From contig OW121742.1 in NCBI GenBank assembly GCA_933228675.1, positions 15,516,489 to 15,580,488 on the forward strand: a stretch of DNA of 64,000 bases. The letters run 5' to 3'. The notes under the pieces are model-generated. The model was given only the letters and a program-made list of their open reading frames with translations. It had not been told where the DNA came from and searched no databases. The translations under genes and the position numbers were made by a program. Source of the stretch: Stomorhina lunata (taxonomy: Eukaryota; Arthropoda; Insecta; Diptera; Rhiniidae). Shown here one piece after another: positions 37,939 to 49,280 of this stretch (positions are counted from its first letter, which is position 1; the number at the start of each line of letters is the position of its first letter).

Positions 37939-38467
37939 GAAACACAATTGGGACGTAAGACTAATTTCGTCCAGCACGACGAATTCGCCTTTAAAAATTC
38001 GTCTTGTAAATTCGTCCATTGAACACATTTGGGACGAATAAACGTTGTTGACGCCATTTTTGTTGATTTTTTATTTGCATTTATCGTATATCGCGCACTC
38101 AAAAAATTTGCCAATTTTTTGTATTTTATTCTTTTATTCTTTTATTATTTCACAAGATTATTTTATTTAATTAATTGTATTTAAAATAATTGTATTTTGT
38201 TTATATTTTATGAGGTGACCATATTTTACAAGAACACATATAATTTTTAATATTTTACAACACAAATAGAAATACAGCCACTCTAAACCAGTTTAGTCGT
38301 CGTTCGTCTGCGTATGATATAGAATTAAACCTATCGCACTATTCGATACGCACGACGAATTTCGTCGTACGCATCTATTGTGAGCACTTTCATATAAAGC
38401 CATATGTTCTATTTCGAACGACGAATATTCGTTCCGAAAAATTGGTCGTTCGTTCCAATTGTGTTTC
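37939..38467. mobile_element. 529-bp terminal-inverted-repeat element (MITE-like)
   Basis: GAAACACAATTGGGACG at the left is matched by inverted CGTTCCAATTGTGTTTC at the right (17 bp, one mismatch). ATA stands immediately outside both ends as a possible 3-bp target duplication. Subterminal zones are rich in short direct and inverted ACGACGAATTCG/TTCGTCC words on both sides, typical of transposase-binding repeats. No transposase frame. I cannot assign a superfamily. Confidence 0.8.
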
Positions 38468-38639
38468 ATACTTCATATTTGTCCCAAGTGTTGTAGGGCA
38501 CCTTAGAATAGGAATTTTCCGACTGCAGAACTTCCTTACTTGCTTTTCAATCTATTTTTTTGATTTAACCAAAATAGTGTAATAAAAAGGTTTATCAAAA
38601 TTTTGGGACATCAAACATTAAATTAAAAAGTTTTACTGT

Positions 38640-38800
38640 AGTGTATTGCACTAAGAATCCCAATTTATTACAATTATTTATTATTGTAATAAATAGTTTT
38701 TTGATAAAACCAAAAAATGTTGGTGGGGAAACCTTTCCTCGACGCGTTTCGATGGTTGGTTAGACCATCTCATCAGGAGGATTATCCCTAATTCAAGACA
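38640..38800 (-). mobile_element. Penelope-like terminal-repeat fragment carrying a hammerhead
   Basis: About 160 bp alignable with 56615-56760: shared words include AATCCCAA, AATAAATAGTTTTTTGAT-like spacing, CCAAAAAATGTT.GTGGGG and TTTCGATGG. It contains the canonical hammerhead below. Penelope-like retroelements are known to carry type I hammerheads with very short stem III in their terminal repeats. No reverse transcriptase or GIY-YIG frame is in the window, so this would be a truncated or solo terminal repeat. Confidence 0.65.
38725..38789 (-). ncRNA. Canonical type I hammerhead ribozyme
   Basis: Minus-strand core CTGATGA (complement of 38770-38776). Stem II GATGGT-CTAACCA-ACCATC has the consensus G-C pair at 10.1/11.1. 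GAAA (complement of 38747-38750) is followed by minimal stem III ACGCGT and cleavage after the C of a GUC triplet (complement of 38741). Stem I is CCTC/GAGG, then an internal loop, then GGGA/TCCC, the form needed for loop I-loop II contacts. All invariant core residues are present, so this copy could be active. Confidence 0.88.
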
Positions 38801-39415
38801 CAGCGAAAACCTCACATTATGTATAATTTGAGGGACTGAATAAATACGAATTACTATTATTGTGTTTAATTTCATATAATGAAAACACTTGCGTAGGTGT
38901 TTAATAATTATATGAAGGAACATTTTCTCAAAAGGAAATAATTAAGTTGTTTAAGAATATTTTGTTATATCTGCAGCAAAAAAAAAATAGAAAAAAATTA
39001 TAAAATAATTCCACACATTTTCCTTAATAGACTGCAATATCTAAATTGCTTTACAATACTTTTTTTAGTTTCAACATAATCCTTAAGCAATCTATGACAA
39101 TAGATAGACAATAGAATAGTTAAATATTTCTCAATTGCCATAAAAATGTCATAACTTAAGAACTTACTTCGAGTAAAAAAATTTTAATAAAAGTAAGATT
39201 TTCAAGGAAGCGTATTTTTCTCGCATGTTTCGGCTCATAAACTACTAAACTTTTAATCGTTAAGCTCATAAACTACTAAACGTGATTTAAATAATGACCG
39301 CGGGTTTGAATCCTAGTTACGAAATGGAAGTATTTTTACTACCATTATTACCATTACCACAAACTAATATATCAAAAAATTTTAAATATATCATTCAGGA
39401 ATGTCTATATATATA
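38801..39415. other. AT-rich spacer
   Basis: Nothing recognisable. A short direct repeat AAGCTCATAAACTACTAAAC / CGGCTCATAAACTACTAAAC occurs near 39230-39283. Confidence 0.55.
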
Positions 39416-39500
39416 ACCCGGTCTATAAAAAGGGAAAAGGTAACTTGTGACTCAAAAAGAAAATTTCGAAAAATTTCGAAATTTTAGTCATAGACCGGGT
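39416..39500. repeat. 85-bp mini-hairpin element
   Basis: ACCCGGTCTAT at 39416-39426 is exactly inverted as ATAGACCGGGT at 39490-39500. The interior includes a second partial palindrome of AAATTTCG/CGAAATTT words. The GC-rich ends stand out in AT-rich surroundings, suggesting a tiny MITE. Confidence 0.65.
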
Positions 39501-40420
39501 CACATAATTTGAAATAAAATAAATTTTTGCATTATTTAGTTCAAAAACTTATAATTTTGGATTATGACGATATTGCTTTAAAAAAGCTTTATATAGTTAT
39601 GGAAAACATCATAAATATATATTTTTTATATAGTAAAAGTTAAGACTTCAAAATGTACTAAAAAAATTCTACAAAAAACAAAAAAATATCATCTATGTAC
39701 TTGTTATTACAATTACATATTCTTACAACTAAACAGACCTACATACAAGGCAGCACTAATCTTATATGGATCTATATCTCAAGAATAAAAATATAAGAAA
39801 AAATTTTGTTACTTAAAATACGTGACTAAAATTATATATTTATAGTTTATCTCACAGTCAAGTAAAATAAGGAAGGATGGAAGGCAGCAGCAAAACAAAA
39901 AAGATTTAGAAATAAAAAAAAACTCCACAGACAATCTTTAAGACTAAGAATCTCAACTTTAACTATTGTATCCTATAGCAAAGCTAGGAGTAGAACAAAA
40001 AAGTATATTTTACTCCCTTTTTTAATAAGGATTTGTTTGGCTGTTTGTTTGAGCTGTCTGTGTATTTAGTTTGAACACTTACTTTACCTTCAAACAAGTT
40101 CATTCATACGTAAATTATCTTAAGACTATAATAATAGTAAATAAGTATCAGATACAATATAATAATATCAGTTGATGATAATATTCGTATAGAGATAAAT
40201 GTAGACTTCTTCCATTCTATACTTCCTAATATATATTAGTTATCTTTTAGAGTCAAGTGTGTGGTGTATCTAAATATCTACTCATTCTTACTTACATGTA
40301 CTTATTACAACAATGTAAGGATTATTATGGAACACGTGCAAGTATTTACAGCAACATCACCACTCAGGAAGGCATGGAATTATATAAGGCAGGTCTGAAA
40401 AGAAATGAAAACGTTTTAAC
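39501..40420. other. AT-rich spacer without recognisable gene
   Basis: No frame, RNA or repeat of note. Confidence 0.6.
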
Positions 40421-41350
40421 ATTTTAATAAAGAAAATTTTCCATTTGAAATTGTTGTTTCATCGAATAGTTTCACATAGAATTTTGGTCGAAAGCTATAA
40501 AAGCTTTCTTTGAAATAAATTTTCAAGTATAACAGTTTTTTATAGAAGTTCTATAATTAAAGTTTTTCTAGAAATATATTGGAGTGTTATAGTTTTCTAT
40601 AGAAAAATGTTTGAGAACAACAGTTTTGTATAGAAAAATAATTAAATCTTACGGCTTCCAATATGCAAATATACGAGTATAACAGTTTTCTAAAGAAATA
40701 TGTTCGAGTATATAAGTTTTATTTAGGTAAAAATATTGATTACAAATAACAGTTTATACTAAAACTTAATAAAATTTAAAAATAATCATAAACAATTTTA
40801 GAGTATAACAGTTTTTTATAGAAAAATATTCAAGTATAACAGTTTGCTATTGAATAATATACAAAAATAATAGTTATCTGTAAAAAAAAGTCGTGTACAA
40901 CAGTTTTTTAGAGCAAAATATTCGAGTATAACAGTTTTGATATAAAAATATTCGAGTATAAAAGTTTTCTATAGGTAATTCTATTACATTTTTATTACAC
41001 ATAACAGTTTTAAAACCATACAAATTTTAAAATAATCAAAGAAGTATAACAGTTTTCTTTAGAAAACTATTTGAGTATAACAGTTTTCTATACAAAAATA
41101 TAAAAGTATTACAGAATAATATAACACTTATATACTGGAGTATAACAGTTATATATTGGAATATAATAGTTTTCTATAAACTAATATTCTGGTATAACGG
41201 TTTTCTATAGGTAATTTTATAAAATATTGATTATTTATAACAGTTTTGTAATAAAGCAGAATCAAATTTTAAAATTAACTTTAGAAAAATATTCGAGTAT
41301 ACCAGTTATCTATAAAAAAATGTAACAGTTTTATGTATATAATTGTGAGA
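40421..41350. repeat. Degenerate satellite, GAGTATAACAGTTTTCTATAG type
   Basis: Some 25 diverged units of about 30-40 bp, each with GAGTATAACAG followed by TTTTCTATAGAAAAATATTC. The linker GAGTATAACAG is unlike all others in the window. Heavy decay suggests the oldest of the arrays. Confidence 0.88.
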
Positions 41351-41389
41351 GCATCGAATATTGATGGTAATACTATTAAATTTTCTACA

Positions 41390-43640
41390 AAATTGTATTT
41401 ATTTGAAATTTTTTTGACTAAAAAATTTTGTAAAAAATTTATTGACCGAAAATTTTTCTACTAAATTTTTTTGACCGAAAAATTTTCTATAAAATTTGTT
41501 TGATCGAAAAATTTTCTATAAAATTTTTTTGACCGAAAAATTTTCTATAAAATTTTTTTGACCGAAAAATTTTCTATAAAATTTTTTTGACCGAAAAATT
41601 TTCTATAAAATTTTTTTGACCGAAAAATTTTCTATAAAATTTTTTTGACCGAAAAATTTTTTATAAAATTTTTTTGACCAAAAAATTTTCTATAAAATTT
41701 TTTTGACCGAAAAATTTTCTATAAAATTTTTTTGACCGAAAAATTTTCTATAAAATTTTTTTGACCGAAAAATTTTCTATAAAATTTTTTTGACCGAAAA
41801 ATTTTCTATAAAATTTTTTTGACCGAAAAATTTTCTATAAAATTTTTTTGACCGAAAAATTTTCTATAAAATTTTTTTGACCGAAAAATTTTCTATACAA
41901 TTTTTTTGACCGAAAAATTTTCTGTAAAATTTTTTTGACCGAAAAATTTTCTATAAAATTTTTTTGACCGAAAAATTTTCTATAACATTTTTTTGACCGA
42001 AAAATTTTCTATAAAATTTTTTTGACCGAAAAATTTTCTATAAAATTTTTTTGACCGAAAAATTTTCTATAAAATTTTTTTGATCAAAAAACTTTTTGAC
42101 CAAATAATTTTCTATAACATTTTTTGACCAAAAAATTTTCTATAACAAATTTGATTAAAAAATTTTCTATAAAATTTTTTTGACCGAAACATTTTCTTAT
42201 AACATTTTTTTGACCGAAAAATTTTCTATAAGATTTTTTTGAACGAAAAATTTTCTATAAAATTTTTTTGACCAAAAAATTTTCTATAAAATTTTTTTGA
42301 CTGAAAATCTTTTTGTAAAATTTTTTTGACCGAAAAAATTTTTTAAAAAATTTTTTTGACCGAAAAATTTTCTATCAAATTTTTTTGACGGAAAAATTTT
42401 CTATACAATTTTTTTGACCGAAACATTTTCTTATAACATTTTTTTGACCGAAAAATTTTCTATAAGATTTTTTTGAACGAAAAATTTTCTATAAAATTTT
42501 TTTGACCAAAAAATTTTCTATAAATTTTTTTTGACTGAAAATCTTTTTGTAAAATTTTTTTGACCGAAAAATTTTCTATAAAATTTTTTTGATCAAAAAA
42601 TTTTCTATAAAATTTTTTTGATAAAAAAATTTTCCATGAAACTCTAAAAAATTTTCCATAAAATTTTCTATAAATTTTTTTTGATCACAAAATTTTCTAT
42701 AAAATTTTTTTGATCGAAAAATTTTTTGACCAAAAACTTTTCCATAACAAATTTATAAAATTTTTTGACCTAAAAATTTTCTATAAAAATTATTTTGACC
42801 TAATTTTCTTTAAATTTTTTTTGACCGAAAAATTTTCTATTATTTTTTTTTGATTGAATTATTTTATTTAAAATTTTTTTCAATAAAAAAATTTTTTTGA
42901 CTTAAAAATTTTCTAAAAATTTTTTTTTGGCCGAAAAATTTCATTAACATTTTGTTTAATGGAAAATTTTTTATAACATTTTTCTGACCCAAAAATTTTC
43001 TTTAAATTTTTTTTTAACCGAACAATTTTCTATAAAATTTTTTGACCGACAAATTTTCTTTAAGATTTTTTATACCGAAAACCTGTATTTTTTTTTTTTG
43101 ACCAAAAAATATTCTATATTATAAAATTTTTTGACGGAAAAATTTCCTATACAATTTTTTTGACCGATAAATTTTTTATAAAATTTTTGACCCAAAAATT
43201 TTTTATAAAATTTTTGACCAAAAAGTTTTTTATAAAATTTTTGACCGAAAAATTTTTTATAAAATTTTTGACTGAAAAATTTTTTATAAAATTTTTGACC
43301 GAAAAATTTTTTATGAAATTTTTGACCGAAAATTTTTTTATAAAATTTTTGACCGAAAAATTTTTTATAAAATTTTTGACCGAAAATTTTTTTATGAAAT
43401 TTTTCACCGAAAAATTTTTTATAAAATTTTTTTGACCTAAAAATTTTCTATAACAATTTTTTTGACCGAAAAATTTTCTATAAAATTTTTTTGGCCGAAA
43501 AATTTTCTATAAAATTTTTTGATCAAACAATTTTCGGAAAAATTGTTGTGATCAAAAAATTTTCTTTAACATTCTTTTGATTGAAAACTTTTCAATCAAT
43601 TTGATAAAAAATTTTCAAAAATTCTTAGTCGAATATTGCC
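41390..43640. repeat. Tandem satellite array, TTGACCGAAAA linker (second locus)
   Basis: About 75 units of 27-29 bp. The stretch 41460-42080 is almost uniform. A segment is repeated about 234 bp apart (GACCGAAACATTTTCTTATAA at 42182 and 42416, with the same following variants). At 43155-43420 a 27-28 bp sub-block alternates and gives frames on both strands with FIKNFSVKN-like repeats, which are artefacts. The linker matches 35-36.4 kb. Confidence 0.96.
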
Positions 43641-45312
43641 TCTGCGAATAATTTTCTAAGGAGAATAGGTTTTCGATAAATTTTCTTAAGAAAAATCGTT
43701 CGTATTTCTACAGAAAACTTTCATTTCGATTATATTTCTATTTTTAAATTCAATAATTGTTCTTAAAAATGTATCTCTTTAAAATCTTTTTTCCTTAAAG
43801 TAGGTTTTTCGTATTTCCATTTTCCTTGAAAACATTTAATTCCTTTAAGCACCTGCATTTTATAGAAATCATTGTGTGTTTTAGGTATTGATATATTACA
43901 TTATTTACTCCTTTATATGGCTGATCAGTTCTTTAGAAATGTCTTAATAATATTTTCCTTAGTTTAAGGGGTAAAAAAGAACATTATGAAAAAGGCTTTT
44001 AAATTAAACTAAAGAAAGACTTTACAATACTTCAATACAGCAAAAAAGGCAAATCCTATAAAAGATATTAAATTGTAGATGACAAAAATTGTGCATACTC
44101 GTCGACTGCATGAAGCCAGGAAATTTCTTAAACTTTCTAGAAAATATTAAAAAAAATGTGATTGAAATTGTTAAAGAACTCATGACATAAACATAATTTT
44201 GCAGATCTTTAATAAAGGGTTGAAGTTGTGATTTTAGAATGTTCTAAAAAAAGTGTGAAAATGCTATAGAAAAATATTTTTTTAGTACCAGAATTAAACA
44301 ATTTATAGAAAATTTTAGAATTTAGTCTAAGCAACCAATAGTTTAAAGAATTTGAGGAATCTTGAACAAAGATACCATCATCAAACCAAAATTTTCCTAT
44401 TAAAATAAAAACAAAATTTTCCTTAACAACCTCAAAGAATTTTAATGCCAACAAAAGGAATACCTCAAAAATGTTTCCAACTACATCTTCCTTAACCATA
44501 ACAATCCATAATTTTAATAATTCAAAAGACAAGACAAAAATATTTTCTAGTAAATTCCTTAATCACACTTCAATTATACAATATTTTTTGTTATGAGAAA
44601 TAGAATTTGTATTTGAATATGTTTTTATAAACTCAAAAGTAATTTAATACTGCAGTACTAGAAATATCTTCCTTTTTTCCTATTCTATTCCCTTATATTT
44701 ATTTCTTATTCTATTGTTTAGGCAAAAAAAGTTTTATATCTAAATTATTATATTTTGTTTTATTATTTCCATTATTTTTCTATATCATTTTTTATTCTTC
44801 ACTTCTGAAAAATTCCTACTCATATACGAGTAAAAGTACTATTTGTTTAAAGTAATTTATATGTAGATTTATTTCTTGCAATTTTACTACGAAATTCTAT
44901 TATTGTAAAGATATCAACTTTTTTACTGAATGTTTATAATAAAATATTTAAATACATTTTTTTTCTGATACGTTTACTTTTTTTGTGAAATTGTATATTG
45001 TAATGTATGAAATCCTAAAGGTACGAGTACCAAATAAAAATCTGTTCTACAAAAAACTAAATATAACAAATGGAAAAAAAGTAAAAATATCTATTTTCAT
45101 AAAAAAATCATACTTATACAGAGAGAAATAGTAGAATAATAAAAATTGAATTTTTGCTTAAAACAAAAGAATTTGTTCAATGTTATATAAAGTTACATAT
45201 TGTTTTATTTAAAGTGTTTTCTTTAAAAGATAAGGGAAGGGCAATATAAGGGGCTCCCCTTTTGGTCTAATGAAGACAAATTGTACTATCCAATGTTCAC
45301 TTAAATCCTAAA
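43641..45312. other. AT-rich spacer; one orphan 107-codon frame judged not a gene
   Basis: The longest non-repeat frame of the window is at 44209-44532 on the minus strand. It shows no domain, no convincing start context and AT-driven composition (F, L, K, I, V rich). Nothing else was found. Confidence 0.5.
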
Positions 45313-47580
45313 AAAACAAAAAATTTTCTATAGAAAATTTGAATCAAAAAATGAATCAACAAATTTTTAAGAAATTTTTTTTAAATAGGGAATTAATATT
45401 CCTATTAAAATTTTTGCAAAGAAATTTTACTAAAAAATTTTTTCATAGAAATTTTTCTACAAAAATTTTCTATCGAAATTTTTTTATAAAAACTTGCTAT
45501 AGATAATTTTCTATAAAAAATTTTCTATTAAAATTTTTTTATAGAAATTTTTCTCTTAAAATTTTTCTTTAGATTTTTGTATAGAAAAAATTTTTTATAA
45601 AAAAATTTCTAAAAAAAATTTTTCAAAGGAAACACTTCCATAAAAATTTGTTTATAAAAACAAAATTCTACAAACATTTTTTTATAAAAATCTTTTCATA
45701 AAAACTTTTTTATAAAAATTTTTCTATAGAAATTTTTCTTTCAAAAATTTTCCATACAAATTTTTTTTTAGAAATTTTTCTATAAAAAGGTTTCTATAGA
45801 AATTTGTCTATAATTTTTTTTTTTATACAAATGTTTTTATCGAAATTTTTCTATGAAAATTATTGTATAGAAGTTTTTCTATACAAATTATTTTAGTTAA
45901 AATTTCTGTATAATGTTTCGATAGAAACATTTTTCTGTAGAAAATTTTTTATAAAAAATTTTTCTGTAGAAAATTTTCTATAAAAATTTTTCTGTAGAAA
46001 ATTTTCTATAAAAATTTTTCTATAGAAAATTTTCTACAAAAATTTTTCTATTGAAATTTTTTAATAAAAATTTTTCTTTTTAAATTTTTCTATAGGAATT
46101 TTTTTTTTAATATTTTTTCTAAAGAAAATTTTCTGTAGAAAATTTTTTATAAACATTTTTCTATAGAAAGTTTTTAATAAAAATTTTTCTGTAGAAAATT
46201 TTCTACAAAAATTTTTCTATAGAAATTTTTTAATCGAAATTTTTCTTTAGAAATTTTTTATTAATATTTTTTCTAAAAAAAATTTCTATAAAAATTTTTC
46301 TATAGAAATTTTTTTATAAAAATTTTTCTATACATTTGTCTATAGAAATTTTTCTATAAAAATTTTTCTATAAAAAATTTCCTATAAAAATGGTTTCATA
46401 GAAAATTTTCTTGAAAAATGTTTCTTCAGAAAATTTCTATAGAAATTTTTCTGTAGGAATTATTCGATAGAAATTTTTCTATTGAAATTTTTCGATTAAA
46501 ATGTTTCTATAGAATTTTTTCTAAAGAAATTTTTCTATAGAAATTTTTCTATAGAAATTTTTGTATAGAAATTTTTGTATAAAAATTTTTCTATAGAAAC
46601 TTTTTATAAAAAAATTTCTATACAGAAAAATGAATAAAAAAATTTTAGAAAAATTTTATTATAGAAAATTTTTCAAAAAATTTTTTTGTAGAAAATTTTC
46701 TATAAAAATTTTTCTGTAGAAAATTTTCTATAAAAATTTTTCTGTAGAAAATTTTCTATAAAAATTTTTCTGTAGAAAATTTTCTATAAAAATTTTCTGT
46801 AGAAAATTTTTCTATAGAAAATTTTTTATAAAAATTTTTCTATGAAAATTTTTCTATAAAAATTTTTCTATGAAAAATTTTTTTTTTACAAATATTTCAT
46901 AAAAAAAAATTTTCTATGTAGAAAATTTTATAGAAAAATATTTCAATAAAAATTCTTTTTAGAAAAATTTTTCTATAGAAAATTTTCTTTAAAAATTTTT
47001 CTATAGAAAATTTTTTATAAAAATTTTTCTATTGAAAATTTTCTAAAAAAATTTTTCTATAGAAAATTTTCTATAAAAATTTTTCTATTGTAGTATAAAA
47101 ATTGAAATTGTAGTATAAAAATTTTTTCCCTAAAAATTTTTCTAAATAATTTTTGTATGAAAATTTGCATAAAAGAAATTTTTCTAGATACATTTTTCTA
47201 AAGAAATTTGTTATAAAAATTTTTCCATAGAAATTTTTCTATAAACATTTTTCTATAGAAATTTTTCTTTAGAAATTTTCTATACAAATTTTTCTAGAAA
47301 AATTTTTCCATTAAAATTTTTCTATAGAAAGATTTCTGTAGCAAAATGTCTATAGAAAAATATCTAGAGAAAAATTTTTATAAAAAAATTTCTATAAAAA
47401 CATTTTTTTTCTATGGAAATTGTTCTATAAAAAATTTTCTATAGATATTTTTTATAGAACAATTTTGCTATAGAAGTTTTTCCTTAAAAATTTTTTCTTA
47501 AAATTTTTCTGTAACAATTTTTATATAGAAATTTTTTCATAAATATTTTTTTTGAGTTTTCTTTAGAAATTGTTTTTCGT
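45313..47580. repeat. Satellite array, short alternating CTATAGAAA/CTATAAAAA units
   Basis: Units of about 16-30 bp alternating TTTTTCTATAGAAATTT and TTTTCTATAAAAATTT; the best conserved blocks are 45930-46050 and 46690-46800 (TTTTCTGTAGAAAATTTTC). No G/C-bearing linker is present, unlike most other arrays. Confidence 0.92.
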
Positions 47581-49280
47581 ATATTAGGTTTTTAGGGAAA
47601 ATTGATTTTTTTTATTTAATCTCTGATTTGGTGCCCTGGTTTCCTCATCTCTGAGACTCAATTTATGTGAGAACGTTGATACCAGGAATTTCTAGTAAAA
47701 CTCTAATAGACTTGTAAAACAAGTTTATTATGTTTATTTTCTCTTGTTGTTGTATTTTATTTCTATTTCGTATCAGTTTTTGTTGTTGTTGTAGTTATCG
47801 TTGTTGGAGTTGGGGTTTTCGGTATGAAGATGTGTTACCATTTCATTTTTTGATATTGTTCTTGTTAGTGTTGTTGTTTTTGTTGTTGTCTTAACTAACC
47901 CATAACTAACAATACCCATATTTTGTTGAGTCGAGTGTAAGGAGTAGAAGTTATAGCGCAGAGGTATGTATGTATGTGGTAGAGGTTGTGAATAAGATAT
48001 GCTAGCAACCAACTAACAACATCTTTTAGGTTGGATACAATGTATTTAAAACTTGTACCTTCTACTACTTTATTTTCGTCTTTTTTGATATCAAATCTTT
48101 TTTTTTTTTTTTCTTTTTTTATGATTATTGTTGATGTTATTGTAGTTGTTGCTATTTTCTATTAAGATAGAATGTATCATCACACATTGTTGTTGTAATT
48201 TGGTTTTTGTTTTCTAGTTTTTTTTTTGGGAAAATACATACGATATTTTCCACAAAATCTAACTCCTTGATACATAAATTAACCGAAAATTTCTTATTTA
48301 AAAAGTTAGGGCAAAATAAAGAAATCGTCTTTAAAATGTTAAATAAATAAAAGAAATTAAATTTAGAATGACAAAGTGTTGAGTGCATTGAGAGGTTTTC
48401 ATGTTATCGGCTCAGAGTAGACCCATAAAGAGTTATAGACAGGTGTGTTCTTGGGTTAAAGATGTTAACACATAAAAAATCCCCAAATATGGGGACAGAC
48501 AACAGGTTTGAAAAGAGTAATAGATTCCATTCATTTAACGTGTCTTAAATATTTAATGATTTCCATAAAAAATGTTTACAGCCGAAAAAATTTATGGTTC
48601 AAATGCCCAAAAAAAAGGTAAAGAAATAAAAAAGTAAAACTGTTACATTTTTTATTATCTAATATTGACAAAAAAAATATACTTCATTGTATCATAGGTC
48701 ATTTATTTCAAGACTTATTTTTTTGATTTTTTTATATAAAAATGACCTTTTCAAGATAAAGTTTATTTCTTTATAAAAATCTACAAACAAAAAGTCTAAG
48801 CCGCTTTTAAATATAATTTAAGCTTGAACACAAAATCCCCTCTACCAAAAAAAAAAAAAAAAAATATCAAAAGAATTGATTAAGCCATGTCATCATTAGG
48901 CCACAATTGTCTTGTTTTCCAAATTTGATCACGATTTTAATTTATTAAGTATAATGTCATGTCTTTTAAAATTTTTAAACATTTTCAAAATTAGGAATTT
49001 CTTTAACTGTATTTAACAATCATTAAATGGTAGCTTTAAGATCTTGTTATTCTGGGAATAGATTTTTCAAACTAAAATTTTGTTTCAACCGTAAAAGGCT
49101 AAAATGCTTTTAAATTCATTATCACTTGACAAATTGTCTTGAAATGATTTTGTCATGAATATTTTAATTTCGAAAAAAAAAAATTGAAATTTTATGTTTG
49201 AATTCGTTATGGCTTCGAAAAAGATTAATGATTTAATTAGAGGACAAAACAATTAAAGTCGTTTTTAAGGTATAATTGAA
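47581..49280. other. AT-rich spacer with (GTT)n stretches
   Basis: Cryptically simple GTT/GTA sequence at about 47745-47890 and T-runs near 48100. The reverse-strand frames here encode low-complexity NNNDNYNNN-type strings and are not genes. Confidence 0.6.

Noticed and set aside
37875..38114. 79-codon minus-strand frame overlapping the 529-bp inverted-repeat element
   Set aside because: It crosses the element boundary, has no transposase motif, and is best explained by chance.
44209..44532. 107-codon minus-strand frame, the longest outside the arrays
   Set aside because: No recognisable domain, composition follows AT bias, no splice or promoter context. A homology search could change this.
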